DNA from: Paraburkholderia fungorum
GTDB taxonomy: Bacteria > Pseudomonadota > Gammaproteobacteria > Burkholderiales > Burkholderiaceae
Assembly (NCBI RefSeq): GCF_003610895.1
Contig: NZ_MCAS01000012.1
Coordinates: 62,001 to 126,000, forward strand
Reading direction: 5' to 3'
Length of the DNA: 64,000 nt
The position numbers were made by a program, and so were the translations under genes. The notes below the pieces were generated by a model. That model was not told where the DNA came from. It was given only the letters and a program-made list of their open reading frames with translations, and searched no databases. Shown one piece after another: positions 7,698 to 15,704 of this stretch (position 1 is its first letter; every line of letters starts with the position of its first letter).

Positions 7698-8810
7698 ATG
7701 AAAAAGCACTGGCTCCCGTCACTCATGGGTCTCGGACTCGGTCTGTGCCTGCTTGCAGGGCAAACGCAGGCCGAGGAAGAGAAGATATTGAACCTGTACA
7801 ACTGGAGCGATTATTTCGCGCCTGACACGTTGTCCGAGTTCCAGAAGGAAACCGGTATCAAGGTCCGTTACGACGCGTACGATAGCGACGAGACACTGCA
7901 GTCCAAGCTGATGACAGGCGACAGCGGATACGACCTGGTATGGCCCACCAACGATTTCATGGCCAAGCAGATTCAGGCCGGGGCGTTTCGCAAGCTCGAC
8001 AAGAGCAAGCTGCCCAATCTCAAGTATCTGGACCCCACGCTGCTGAAACTGATGGCGCAATCCGATCCGGGCAACCAGTATGGCGTTCCCTACATGTGGG
8101 GCACGGTGGGCGTGGGATACGATCGCGCCAAGGTCAGCGCCATCCTCGGCAAGGATATGCCCACGAACAGCATGGATCTGCTATTCAACCCGGCAATCGC
8201 CTCGCGTATTGCCGCGCATTGCGGCCTGGGATTGCAGGACTCCGCCAGTACGGTGCTGCCGTTGGCGTTGCGCTACGTCGGCCGCGATCCGGTGAACCCG
8301 AACGCGCAAGACTATGCCGCCGCGCAGACCATGCTGATGAAAGTCCGGCCGTATATCCGTCTGTTCGTCGACTCGGCCAACGCCAACGAGTTGATCGACG
8401 GCGAACTGTGCGTCATGGTCGGGTACTCCGGGGCGATCAACCTGGCCGCGCAGAAGGCGAAAGAGCTGGACCGCAAGCGTGACATCGTCTACGACATCCC
8501 GAGCATAGGCAGTCTGATGTGGTTCGACGGCATGGTCATTCCCAAGACTGCCAAGCATCCGGACAATGCGCATGCGTTTATCAACTACATTCTGCGGCCG
8601 GACGTGGTGGCGAAGATATCCAATGCCACGCGATACGCTAACGCGAATCAGGGCGCATTGAAGCTGATGGACCCCGCGCTGGTCAATAACCCGAACATCT
8701 ATCCCGATGAGCAGAAGAAGCGGACGCTGTTTACGCCGGTGGTCGAGGCGCCCGCCACCGCTCGCCTGGAGGGCCGGATCTGGCTTGGCCTCAAGGCGAG
8801 CAAGCCCTGA
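7698..8810 (+). CDS. Polyamine ABC transporter substrate-binding protein, PotF-like (copy 2)
   Basis: A 370-residue paralogue of the protein at 1644. The ATG at 7698 follows AAGGA by 7 bases and gives a signal peptide ending QTQAEE. NWSDYF, MWFDGMVIP and the Tyr in NATRYANAN are kept. The loop that in PotF reads GWxGD is here GYSGAI, so the Trp and Asp that grip putrescine in E. coli PotF appear replaced by Tyr and Ala. The ligand may therefore differ, for example agmatine or N-carbamoylputrescine. It sits between aguB and an exported deiminase homologue. No membrane components are encoded nearby. Confidence 0.88.
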   Translation: MKKHWLPSLMGLGLGLCLLAGQTQAEEEKILNLYNWSDYFAPDTLSEFQKETGIKVRYDAYDSDETLQSKLMTGDSGYDLVWPTNDFMAKQIQAGAFRKLDKSKLPNLKYLDPTLLKLMAQSDPGNQYGVPYMWGTVGVGYDRAKVSAILGKDMPTNSMDLLFNPAIASRIAAHCGLGLQDSASTVLPLALRYVGRDPVNPNAQDYAAAQTMLMKVRPYIRLFVDSANANELIDGELCVMVGYSGAINLAAQKAKELDRKRDIVYDIPSIGSLMWFDGMVIPKTAKHPDNAHAFINYILRPDVVAKISNATRYANANQGALKLMDPALVNNPNIYPDEQKKRTLFTPVVEAPATARLEGRIWLGLKASKP

Positions 8811-8858
8811 ATAGCGGGCTCTGCAGCCGGCTTTACCGATAATCATGAGGTGTTTTCC

Positions 8859-9968
8859 ATGACGACAAGACGTCATTTCCTGAAACAGGGACTCCTGGCC
8901 CCCAGCGGCGCGCTGTTGTCAGTCGCGCTGGGCAGCGGCTTCAGCACGATGGCGCTCGCGCAGAGCGCCAGCTGGCGGATGCCGGACGAAGGCGGCGCGC
9001 ACGCCGCGACCTGGATGGCATTCGGCCCCAGCGAGGAGATCTGGGGCGGCAAGCTGCTCCCCGTGGCCAGAGAGAATCTGGCCGGCATTGCGAAGGCCAT
9101 TGCAGCACATGAGCCGGTGAAAATGCTGGTGCGGGAAGAGGACCACGACATCGCCGCTCGCCTGTGCGGCGCGGCTGTCGAACTCGTGACCCAGCCTGTC
9201 GACGACCTGTGGATGCGCGATACGGGGCCTGTGTTCGTCAAAGGAAACGCGGGCCAGCTCGGCGCCGTGGGCTTCAACTTCAATGGTTGGGGTGACAAGC
9301 AGGAGCACGAACAGGATGCGGAGGTGGCGGTCTTCGTCGCGCGCCGAGCCGGGGCGAACCTGCTCGAAACGCGTCTGGTGCTGGAAGGCGGCGGCATTGA
9401 AGTGGACGGCGAAGGTACGGCCATTATTACGCAGAGCTGCGTGCTGAACGCCAATCGCAATCCGGGGCTCAGCCAGGCACAGTGCGAAGCGGAACTGTCC
9501 CGCCTGCTCGGGCTGCGCAAGATCATCTGGCTGCCAGGCATTGCAGCCAAGGACATTACCGACGGTCATACCGACTTCTACGCGCGCTTTGCGAGCCCGG
9601 GTGTCGTGGTTGCCGGACTCGATCCGGATCCGTCTTCCTACGATCACGCGGTGACGAAGCGCCATCTGGAAATCCTGCGCAAATCCACCGACGCGAAGGG
9701 GCGTCCATTGAAGGTGGTGGTGCTGCAGGGCCCAACGACCGTGCGCCGCAAGTATGAGAACGACCAGTTCGCGGCCGGATACATCAACTTCTATGTGTGC
9801 AACCACGCGGTGATTGCCCCGGAGTTCGGCGACAGCAAAGCAGACCGCAATACGCGCGATATTCTCGTGGACCTGTTTCCCGGCCGGGACGTGATTCAAC
9901 TGAATATCGACGGCATCGCCGCAGGCGGCGGTGGTATTCACTGCACGACACAACAGCAGCCCAGCTGA
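8859..9968 (+). CDS. Agmatine deiminase-family protein with Tat signal
   Basis: A 369-residue homologue of AguA carrying a twin-arginine signal (TTRRHFLKQG, then a hydrophobic stretch ending MALAQ), so it should be exported folded to the periplasm. Catalytic elements are complete: LWMRDTGP, LEGGGIEVDG, TQSCVLNANRNPG, DGHTDFYARF and GGGGIHCTTQQQP with Cys362. I chose the ATG at 8859 because GAGG lies 8 bases upstream; a GTG at 8850 is in frame but badly placed. It is 48 bp after the binding protein. Periplasmic deimination of agmatine or another guanidino compound such as a peptidyl-arginine is plausible but not proven. Confidence 0.88.
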   Translation: MTTRRHFLKQGLLAPSGALLSVALGSGFSTMALAQSASWRMPDEGGAHAATWMAFGPSEEIWGGKLLPVARENLAGIAKAIAAHEPVKMLVREEDHDIAARLCGAAVELVTQPVDDLWMRDTGPVFVKGNAGQLGAVGFNFNGWGDKQEHEQDAEVAVFVARRAGANLLETRLVLEGGGIEVDGEGTAIITQSCVLNANRNPGLSQAQCEAELSRLLGLRKIIWLPGIAAKDITDGHTDFYARFASPGVVVAGLDPDPSSYDHAVTKRHLEILRKSTDAKGRPLKVVVLQGPTTVRRKYENDQFAAGYINFYVCNHAVIAPEFGDSKADRNTRDILVDLFPGRDVIQLNIDGIAAGGGGIHCTTQQQPS

Positions 9969-9974
9969 TCACAT

Positions 9975-10008
9975 ATCGCGAGCCGCATCCACGGTGCGGG
10001 CTCGCGAT
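9975..10008 (+). terminator. Hairpin after the Tat-exported deiminase gene
   Basis: ATCGCGAGCCGCA pairs with TGCGGGCTCGCGAT with one bulged G and is followed by TTT. The T-run is short, so termination may be partial and the next homologue at 10187 could still be read through. Confidence 0.45.
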
Positions 10009-10186
10009 TTCCCACACGCTCGAGATTCCTGAGCGTGGCGCAAACCGGTTTTCTGACCCGTTGAATCGACTGCGGAGTAATGCCGCGGCGTGGGAGATCG
10101 TCGGCCGGCGTTTTGTGCGCTCGCAAGAATAGCGCCGGATTCCGGGCCGCAAACCGGGGCCGGCAAACAGATGCAGTCACAGGTAA

Positions 10187-11749
10187 ATGGATATGACAGA
10201 TAGCAAACCCAGCAAACCCAGCAAACCCGGAAAACCCAGCAAACGTAGCAATGCAACGCAACCATCGGGTGATCGCGCGTTAGTGACGCGTCGCGGTTTT
10301 ATCAAAAGTTCTACTACCTTGTTGGGAATCTCCTTGATGGGAACCCTGGCCGCGTGTGGCGGAGGTGAATCGTCGAGCCCGCCTTCGGCGTCGGCGCCGC
10401 CATCGTCTTCACGCAATCCGTCATCGGCGAATCGCCTGTCGTACCTTTTGCCGGGTGAGGATTTGCCGCATACGGCGACCTACATGGCGTTCGCTTCGGG
10501 TTCGGAAGGGATCTGGGCGCCGGTTACGGCGCAGAGCACGGATGCGGGCATCGACCGGGTCCGTGCCGACCTGATGGACGTGGCCAAAGCGATCGGCACG
10601 TATGAACCTGTGAACATGCTGGTACTGCCGGTCGACCTGAGCGCCGCGCAAGCCTTGCTGGCGACGCCGAGCGGCGCGAATCCCGCGATTCACGCGAACT
10701 ATCTGGCCCGGGGCACGGGCGTGGGCGGCGTCAATCTGATCGCGCTTGCCAATGGCTTCGACGATCTCTGGACGCGTGACACGGGTTGTGTGTTCGTCAA
10801 GGACACGGTACATGGCAATGCATTGTGCGCTGTGAGCTTCAACTTCAACGGCTGGGGCAACGCGAACACGGATGGCGCGAATCTGAACGCGGGGATGACG
10901 GTGCCGCCTTCGGTTGCCGCGGGCAGCAACAAATCGAAGTCGGGCAAATTCTTCCAGCCGTTTGCAAACGATCACACGCTGGCGGGCTGGATGGCGCAAG
11001 CGAACAACGCGACGCTGATTTCGAGCACGTTGACGCTCGAGGGCGGGGCGATCGAATTCGACGGCGAGGCGACGGCGATCCTCACGGAATCCGCGGTGCT
11101 GCACGTCAATCGCAATCCGCAGTTGTTCAACATTCCGAACGGTGTAGTGGCGAGCGCGACACTGTTGCCGACCGCCAAAGACACAGTGCTGGCTGAATTG
11201 CAGCGAACGCTCGGCGTACAGAAGATCATCTGGATTCCGGGCACGGCGATCTATCCGCAAGGTTGCGGAGCCGGTGGTCAGGGCGGCGCGGCCACGCCGG
11301 CCAATGAGACCGACATCACGAACGGGCACGTCGACTTCTACGCGAAGTTCCTCGCGCCGGGCGTCGTCGCCTATGCGGCGGATCCGACCAATTCGACCTA
11401 TGAGCAGGCGCTGATGGCCGCCAACTACCGGAACCTGGTGGGTCAAACGGATGCAAAAGGGCGTGCGCTCACTCTGATTGCGTTGAATGCGCCAGGTAAG
11501 TACGGCACATCCAACGGCGTGGTGCTGAGCGAAAAGCAGATGACGAATTTTGCCGCGGGCTATATCAACTTCTACAAATGCAACGGGGCGATCATCGTGC
11601 CGAAGTTCAACGACCCTGCCGCCGATGCCGCCGCCGTGGCAACCATCCGCCCGTACGCCGGTTCTCGCGCGATTGTCCAGGTGGATATCCTTGGCATTGC
11701 ATCCGGCGGCGGCGGTGTGCATTGCGCGACGCGTGAACTCCCCGCATAG
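10187..11749 (+). CDS. Agmatine deiminase-family protein with Tat signal and lipobox
   Basis: A 520-residue third homologue, about 150 residues longer than the others. The N-terminus has a nine-base repeat encoding SKPSKPSKPGKPSK, then a twin-arginine motif (VTRRGFIKSS) and a lipobox (TLAACGGG), predicting a folded, lipid-anchored protein. Catalytic positions are kept (LWTRDTG, LEGGAIEFDG, NGHVDFYAKF, GGGGVHC with Cys513), but the usual RDxGP is RDTGC and the usual TQQ after the Cys is TRE, so substrate preference may have moved. Insertions lie around residues 225-270 and 360-375. It lies 218 bp after the second homologue, behind a weak terminator. Confidence 0.85.
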   Translation: MDMTDSKPSKPSKPGKPSKRSNATQPSGDRALVTRRGFIKSSTTLLGISLMGTLAACGGGESSSPPSASAPPSSSRNPSSANRLSYLLPGEDLPHTATYMAFASGSEGIWAPVTAQSTDAGIDRVRADLMDVAKAIGTYEPVNMLVLPVDLSAAQALLATPSGANPAIHANYLARGTGVGGVNLIALANGFDDLWTRDTGCVFVKDTVHGNALCAVSFNFNGWGNANTDGANLNAGMTVPPSVAAGSNKSKSGKFFQPFANDHTLAGWMAQANNATLISSTLTLEGGAIEFDGEATAILTESAVLHVNRNPQLFNIPNGVVASATLLPTAKDTVLAELQRTLGVQKIIWIPGTAIYPQGCGAGGQGGAATPANETDITNGHVDFYAKFLAPGVVAYAADPTNSTYEQALMAANYRNLVGQTDAKGRALTLIALNAPGKYGTSNGVVLSEKQMTNFAAGYINFYKCNGAIIVPKFNDPAADAAAVATIRPYAGSRAIVQVDILGIASGGGGVHCATRELPA

Positions 11750-11761
11750 GCAAACGCGTCT

Positions 11762-12838
11762 TTAGCGATTTCCCAGCGGGACTTCCCCCAAGACATCGCT
11801 CGCACGGATGCACGCGACACGTGTCGCGCTCGCACCGTGCGTGACAGGCTGCGGAATCTCGCTCGCGCAGGCCTCGATCGCATCCGGGCAACGCGTGCGA
11901 AACGCGCAGCCGGAGGGCGGGGAGAGCGGCGAGGCAATCTCGCCGCGTAACAGCAGATGACGGCGTGCGCGTTCAACCACCGGATCGGGCACCGGCACGG
12001 CCGACAGCAACGCACGCGTGTACGGATGACGCGGCGTGCCATACACGTCGCGCTTGTCGCCGAACTCCATCACACGGCCCAGATACATCACCAGCACGCG
12101 ATGGCTGATTGCTTTGACGACCGCGAGATCGTGCGCGACGAACAGCAGCGAGAGCGACAACTCGCGCTGCAGATCGCGCAACAGGTTGACGATTTGCGCC
12201 TGGATCGAGACGTCGAGCGCCGACACCGGCTCGTCGCAGATCACCAGTTGCGGTTCGCCGATCAATGCGCGTGCAATGCCCACGCGCTGACACTGGCCAC
12301 CGGAAAACTCGTGCGGATAGCGGCGCAGATGCTGCGCGTTGAGTCCGACGCGTTCGAGCATGGTCAGAACGCGCCGCTGCACGTCGCTGCGGGCGATGTC
12401 CTGGCCATGCGTGAGCAGGGGCTCGGCGACGATCTGTTCGATCGTCATGCGCGGATCGAGCGAGGCCAGCGGGTCCTGGAAAATCATCTGCACATCGCGG
12501 CGCAAGCGCGACGTATCGCGTCGTGCGCCCGGCAACACGGTTTCCTGGTCGAGCCAGCGCACGCTGCCGCTCGCCACCGGCGCGAGACCGATGATCGCGC
12601 GCGCGAGCGTGGACTTGCCACAACCCGATTCGCCGACGAGGCCCACGGTTTCACCGCGCCGCACGCTGAACGACACGCCGTCCACCGCGCGCAGCGTCGC
12701 CTTGCCGGACCACGGGAAACCGCCGCGCGGCACACCGAACTGCACCTTGAGATTGTCGACCGACAATAGCGTTGCCGGACTTTGACCCTGCCCTTTGCTT
12801 TGGCTCTGGCTATGACCTGCAATGGAAGTGACGTTCAT
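11762..12838 (-). CDS. oppF: Peptide ABC transporter ATP-binding protein, OppF-like
   Basis: A 358-residue ATPase that powers a peptide or nickel-type importer. Visible motifs: Walker A GESGCGKST, signature FSGGQCQRVGIARAL, Walker B LVICDEPVSALD and the switch His in LLFVAHDL. The C-terminal oligopeptide-binding-protein segment CAFRTRCPDAIEAC carries the Cys cluster of this subfamily. I chose the ATG at 12838, which overlaps the TGA of the upstream ATPase gene by four bases (ATGA); a longer frame would run into that gene. It is last in the opp operon. Confidence 0.92.
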   Translation of the reverse strand: MNVTSIAGHSQSQSKGQGQSPATLLSVDNLKVQFGVPRGGFPWSGKATLRAVDGVSFSVRRGETVGLVGESGCGKSTLARAIIGLAPVASGSVRWLDQETVLPGARRDTSRLRRDVQMIFQDPLASLDPRMTIEQIVAEPLLTHGQDIARSDVQRRVLTMLERVGLNAQHLRRYPHEFSGGQCQRVGIARALIGEPQLVICDEPVSALDVSIQAQIVNLLRDLQRELSLSLLFVAHDLAVVKAISHRVLVMYLGRVMEFGDKRDVYGTPRHPYTRALLSAVPVPDPVVERARRHLLLRGEIASPLSPPSGCAFRTRCPDAIEACASEIPQPVTHGASATRVACIRASDVLGEVPLGNR

Positions 12839-13830
12839 GCGTGTTGGACCTCCATGATTTCCCGCACAGGCCGGTGGCAGGCGCGCAGCGCGCCGGCCGC
12901 CGTCGGCGACGCCGTGAGCGCCGGCCGCGCGTCGCGGCATCGATCGCTGCAATACGCGCAGCGCGGCGCGAACGCGCAACCTTCACCGACCTCGCCGGGC
13001 AATGGCGGGTTGCCGGGAATGGTTTGCAGCGGACGGTCATCGTCGTCGGTGAGACGCGGCAGCGCATTCAGCAGGCCGATCGTGTAGGGATGCGTTGGGG
13101 CGGCGAACAGCGTGGCGGCGTTCGCCTGTTCGACGGTCTGGCCGGCATACATCACCATCACGTCGTCGCACAAACCGGCCACGACACCCATGTCGTGCGT
13201 GATCAGAATGATCGCGGTGCCGCGTTCGTGGTTCAGTTCGCGCAGCAATTCGATAATCTGCGCCTGCACGGTCACGTCGAGCGCGGTGGTCGGTTCGTCG
13301 GCGATCAGGATTTCCGGCTCGGAGAGCAGGGCCATCGCGATCATCACGCGTTGCCGCATGCCGCCGGAGAACTCATGCGGATACATGTTGATGCGCCGCG
13401 CGGCATCGGGAATGCGCACCGTTTCCAGTGTTTCGATGGCGCGTCGGCGCGCTTCGCGGCGCGACATCCTGCGATGCAGTTGCAGCGTCTCGGTCATCTG
13501 CCGTTCGATCGTCAGGAACGGGTTGAGCGAGGTCATCGGGTCCTGAAAGATCATGCCGATGCGGTCGCCGCGAATCTTGTTCAACGAGGCTTCGTTCATC
13601 GTCAGCAGGTTTTCGCCGCGATAAGTCGCCGTGCCGGAGACCTTGCCGTTGCCGGCCAGCAGACCGAGCAGCGCCATCACCGTCTGGCTCTTTCCCGAAC
13701 CCGATTCGCCGACGATGCCGAGCGTGCGGCCGGCTTCGAGCGAAAATGACACGCGCTGCACCGCGTCGACGGGCGCGCCTTCGCGGCGCGTGAAGCGCAC
13801 GCTCAGGTCTTTGACTTCGAGTAGCGGCAT
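12835..13830 (-). CDS. oppD: Peptide ABC transporter ATP-binding protein, OppD-like
   Basis: A 331-residue ATPase partner of OppF. Walker A GESGSGKSQT, signature FSGGMRQRVMIAMAL, Walker B ILIADEPTTALD and ILITHDMGV are present, and the C-terminal CAFAPRCAYCSDRC motif marks the oligopeptide/dipeptide subfamily. It starts one base after the OppC stop and overlaps OppF by four bases, so translation is coupled along the operon. Confidence 0.93.
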   Translation of the reverse strand: MPLLEVKDLSVRFTRREGAPVDAVQRVSFSLEAGRTLGIVGESGSGKSQTVMALLGLLAGNGKVSGTATYRGENLLTMNEASLNKIRGDRIGMIFQDPMTSLNPFLTIERQMTETLQLHRRMSRREARRRAIETLETVRIPDAARRINMYPHEFSGGMRQRVMIAMALLSEPEILIADEPTTALDVTVQAQIIELLRELNHERGTAIILITHDMGVVAGLCDDVMVMYAGQTVEQANAATLFAAPTHPYTIGLLNALPRLTDDDDRPLQTIPGNPPLPGEVGEGCAFAPRCAYCSDRCRDARPALTASPTAAGALRACHRPVREIMEVQHA

Positions 13831-13831
13831 T

Positions 13832-14746
13832 TCAGCGGTCCTTCGGATCGAATGCGTCGCGCAGGCCGTCGCCGACGAAATTCACGCAATACAAGGTGAC
13901 GCACAACATCACCGCGGGGCACAGCAGCAGCCAGGGCATCGATTCGAGCTTCTGGGCGCCGTCCTGAATCAGCACGCCCCAGCTCGTCATGGGTTCCTGC
14001 ACGCCGAGGCCGAGGAACGACAGCACCGATTCGGTCAGCACGATGTTGGGCACCGTCACGCTCGCGTACACCACCACCACGCCGAGCAGATTCGGCACGA
14101 TGTGGCGCGCGATGATCGAGCGCGAACTCACGCCGATGGCGCGGGCGGCGTCGATGAATTCGCGCGAACGCAGCGACAAGGTCTGGCCGCGCACCACACG
14201 CGCCATGTCGAGCCACGAGAACGCGCTGATCGTCAGGACGACCAGATAGAACGCGCGGCCGAACATCGTCATCATCAGGATCGCGATCAGCATGTAGGGG
14301 ATCGCGTACATCATGTCGACGATACGCATCATCACCGCGTCGACTCGACCGCCGAGATAGCCGGCAGTCGCGCCGTACGCCACGCCGATCAGTCCCGAGA
14401 CGAGCGTGCCGAGCAGGCCCACTTCCAGCGACACGCGTCCGCCTTGCAGCGTGCGCGCGAGCAGATCGCGGCCGAGCTCGTCGGTGCCGAACCAGTGCAT
14501 GTTTTGCAGCGTCGGCGCGAGGCTGATCGCGCTCCAGTCGCTGTCGATCGGGTTGTTCGGCAGGAACCATGGCCCGGCCACGCAGACAATCACGATTAGC
14601 AGTAAGACGACGAAGCCGGAAAACGCCGCGCGATTGCGCACGAAGCGCAGCGCGGCCGTGGCGAGCGGTCCGCGCGAACGCGGCGCTCTGGCGATAGCCG
14701 CGAGCGGATCGAGCGCCGCGGCAGCCGGTTGAATTGAGCGGGGCAT
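13832..14746 (-). CDS. oppC: Peptide ABC transporter permease, OppC-like
   Basis: A 304-residue inner-membrane permease. It has a cytoplasmic N-terminus, a first membrane segment (FSGFVVLLLIVIVCVAG), the OppC N-terminal region (LAPTLQNMHWFGTDELGRDL) and further membrane helices. The EAA-type loop that contacts the ATPase reads DAARAIGVSSRSIIARHIVPN. It starts three bases after the OppB stop and pairs with OppB to form the pore. Confidence 0.93.
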   Translation of the reverse strand: MPRSIQPAAAALDPLAAIARAPRSRGPLATAALRFVRNRAAFSGFVVLLLIVIVCVAGPWFLPNNPIDSDWSAISLAPTLQNMHWFGTDELGRDLLARTLQGGRVSLEVGLLGTLVSGLIGVAYGATAGYLGGRVDAVMMRIVDMMYAIPYMLIAILMMTMFGRAFYLVVLTISAFSWLDMARVVRGQTLSLRSREFIDAARAIGVSSRSIIARHIVPNLLGVVVVYASVTVPNIVLTESVLSFLGLGVQEPMTSWGVLIQDGAQKLESMPWLLLCPAVMLCVTLYCVNFVGDGLRDAFDPKDR

Positions 14747-14749
14747 GGA

Positions 14750-15688
14750 TCAGTACCGGATGCGCGGATCGAGCCAGGCATACGCCAGATCGACCAGCAG
14801 ATTGAACAGGACGGCGACCGCGGTGGTCAGCACGACGAGGCCGAGCACGAGGGTGTAGTCGCGGTTGATCGCGCCGTTGACGACCAGTTGCCCGAGACCG
14901 GGCAGGGCGAACACCGACTCGGTGACCACCGCCGCCGTGATCGACGAGATGCAGATCGAGCCGAGCAGCGACACCACCGGCATCAACGCGGGCTTCAGCG
15001 CATGGCGCAACACGATCGTGCGTCCCGGCAGGCCCTTGGCGCGCGCGGTGCGGATGAAGTTGCCCGACAGCACTTCGATCATGCTGCCGCGCATCACGCG
15101 AGCGATCGCGGCGACGTTGATAATGGTGAGGAGAACGATCGGCAGCACGCGGTAGCGCCACTCGCCTTCGCCCCAGCCGCCGGCCGGCAGCCAGCCATGG
15201 CCTTCGGAGGTCTTCAGCAGGATCGCGAAGATCCACACCAGCACCGGGCCCAGCACGAACGGCGGCACCACGTTGCCGATATTGCCGAGCACCATCACCA
15301 GGTGATCGATGAAACGGTCGCGCCGCACGGCGGCCAGCGTGCCGAGCGTGACGCCGATCACGACCGCGATCGGCACCGATACGCCGCCTACGCCGAGACT
15401 GACCGGCAACGCCTTCCACACCAGATCGTTGACCGACCAGTCGGCGTAGCGGAACGACGGACCGAGGTCGCCGTGCAGCAGCGAGCCGAGGTAGTGGAGG
15501 TACTGCAACCACAGCGGTTCGTCGAGGTGATACTTGGCGTTGAGGTTCGCGAGCACCGCCGCCGAGAGGTGCTTCTCGGTGTCGAAGGGCCCGCCGGGGG
15601 TGAGGTGCAGCAACAGATAGCACGCGGTGATCACGGCGAGAATCGTCGGGATCGCCCAGAGCGTGCGGCGCAGCGTATAGGCCAGCAT
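14750..15688 (-). CDS. oppB: Peptide ABC transporter permease, OppB-like
   Basis: A 312-residue inner-membrane permease beginning MLAYTLRRTLWAIPTILAVI, the typical OppB first helix, followed by LTPGGPFD. The ATPase-contact loop is IRTARAKGLPGRTIVLRHAL near residue 200. It follows OppA by 16 bp and precedes OppC by 3 bp. Confidence 0.93.
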   Translation of the reverse strand: MLAYTLRRTLWAIPTILAVITACYLLLHLTPGGPFDTEKHLSAAVLANLNAKYHLDEPLWLQYLHYLGSLLHGDLGPSFRYADWSVNDLVWKALPVSLGVGGVSVPIAVVIGVTLGTLAAVRRDRFIDHLVMVLGNIGNVVPPFVLGPVLVWIFAILLKTSEGHGWLPAGGWGEGEWRYRVLPIVLLTIINVAAIARVMRGSMIEVLSGNFIRTARAKGLPGRTIVLRHALKPALMPVVSLLGSICISSITAAVVTESVFALPGLGQLVVNGAINRDYTLVLGLVVLTTAVAVLFNLLVDLAYAWLDPRIRY

Positions 15689-15704
15689 GACAGTGCTCCC
15701 GCGC

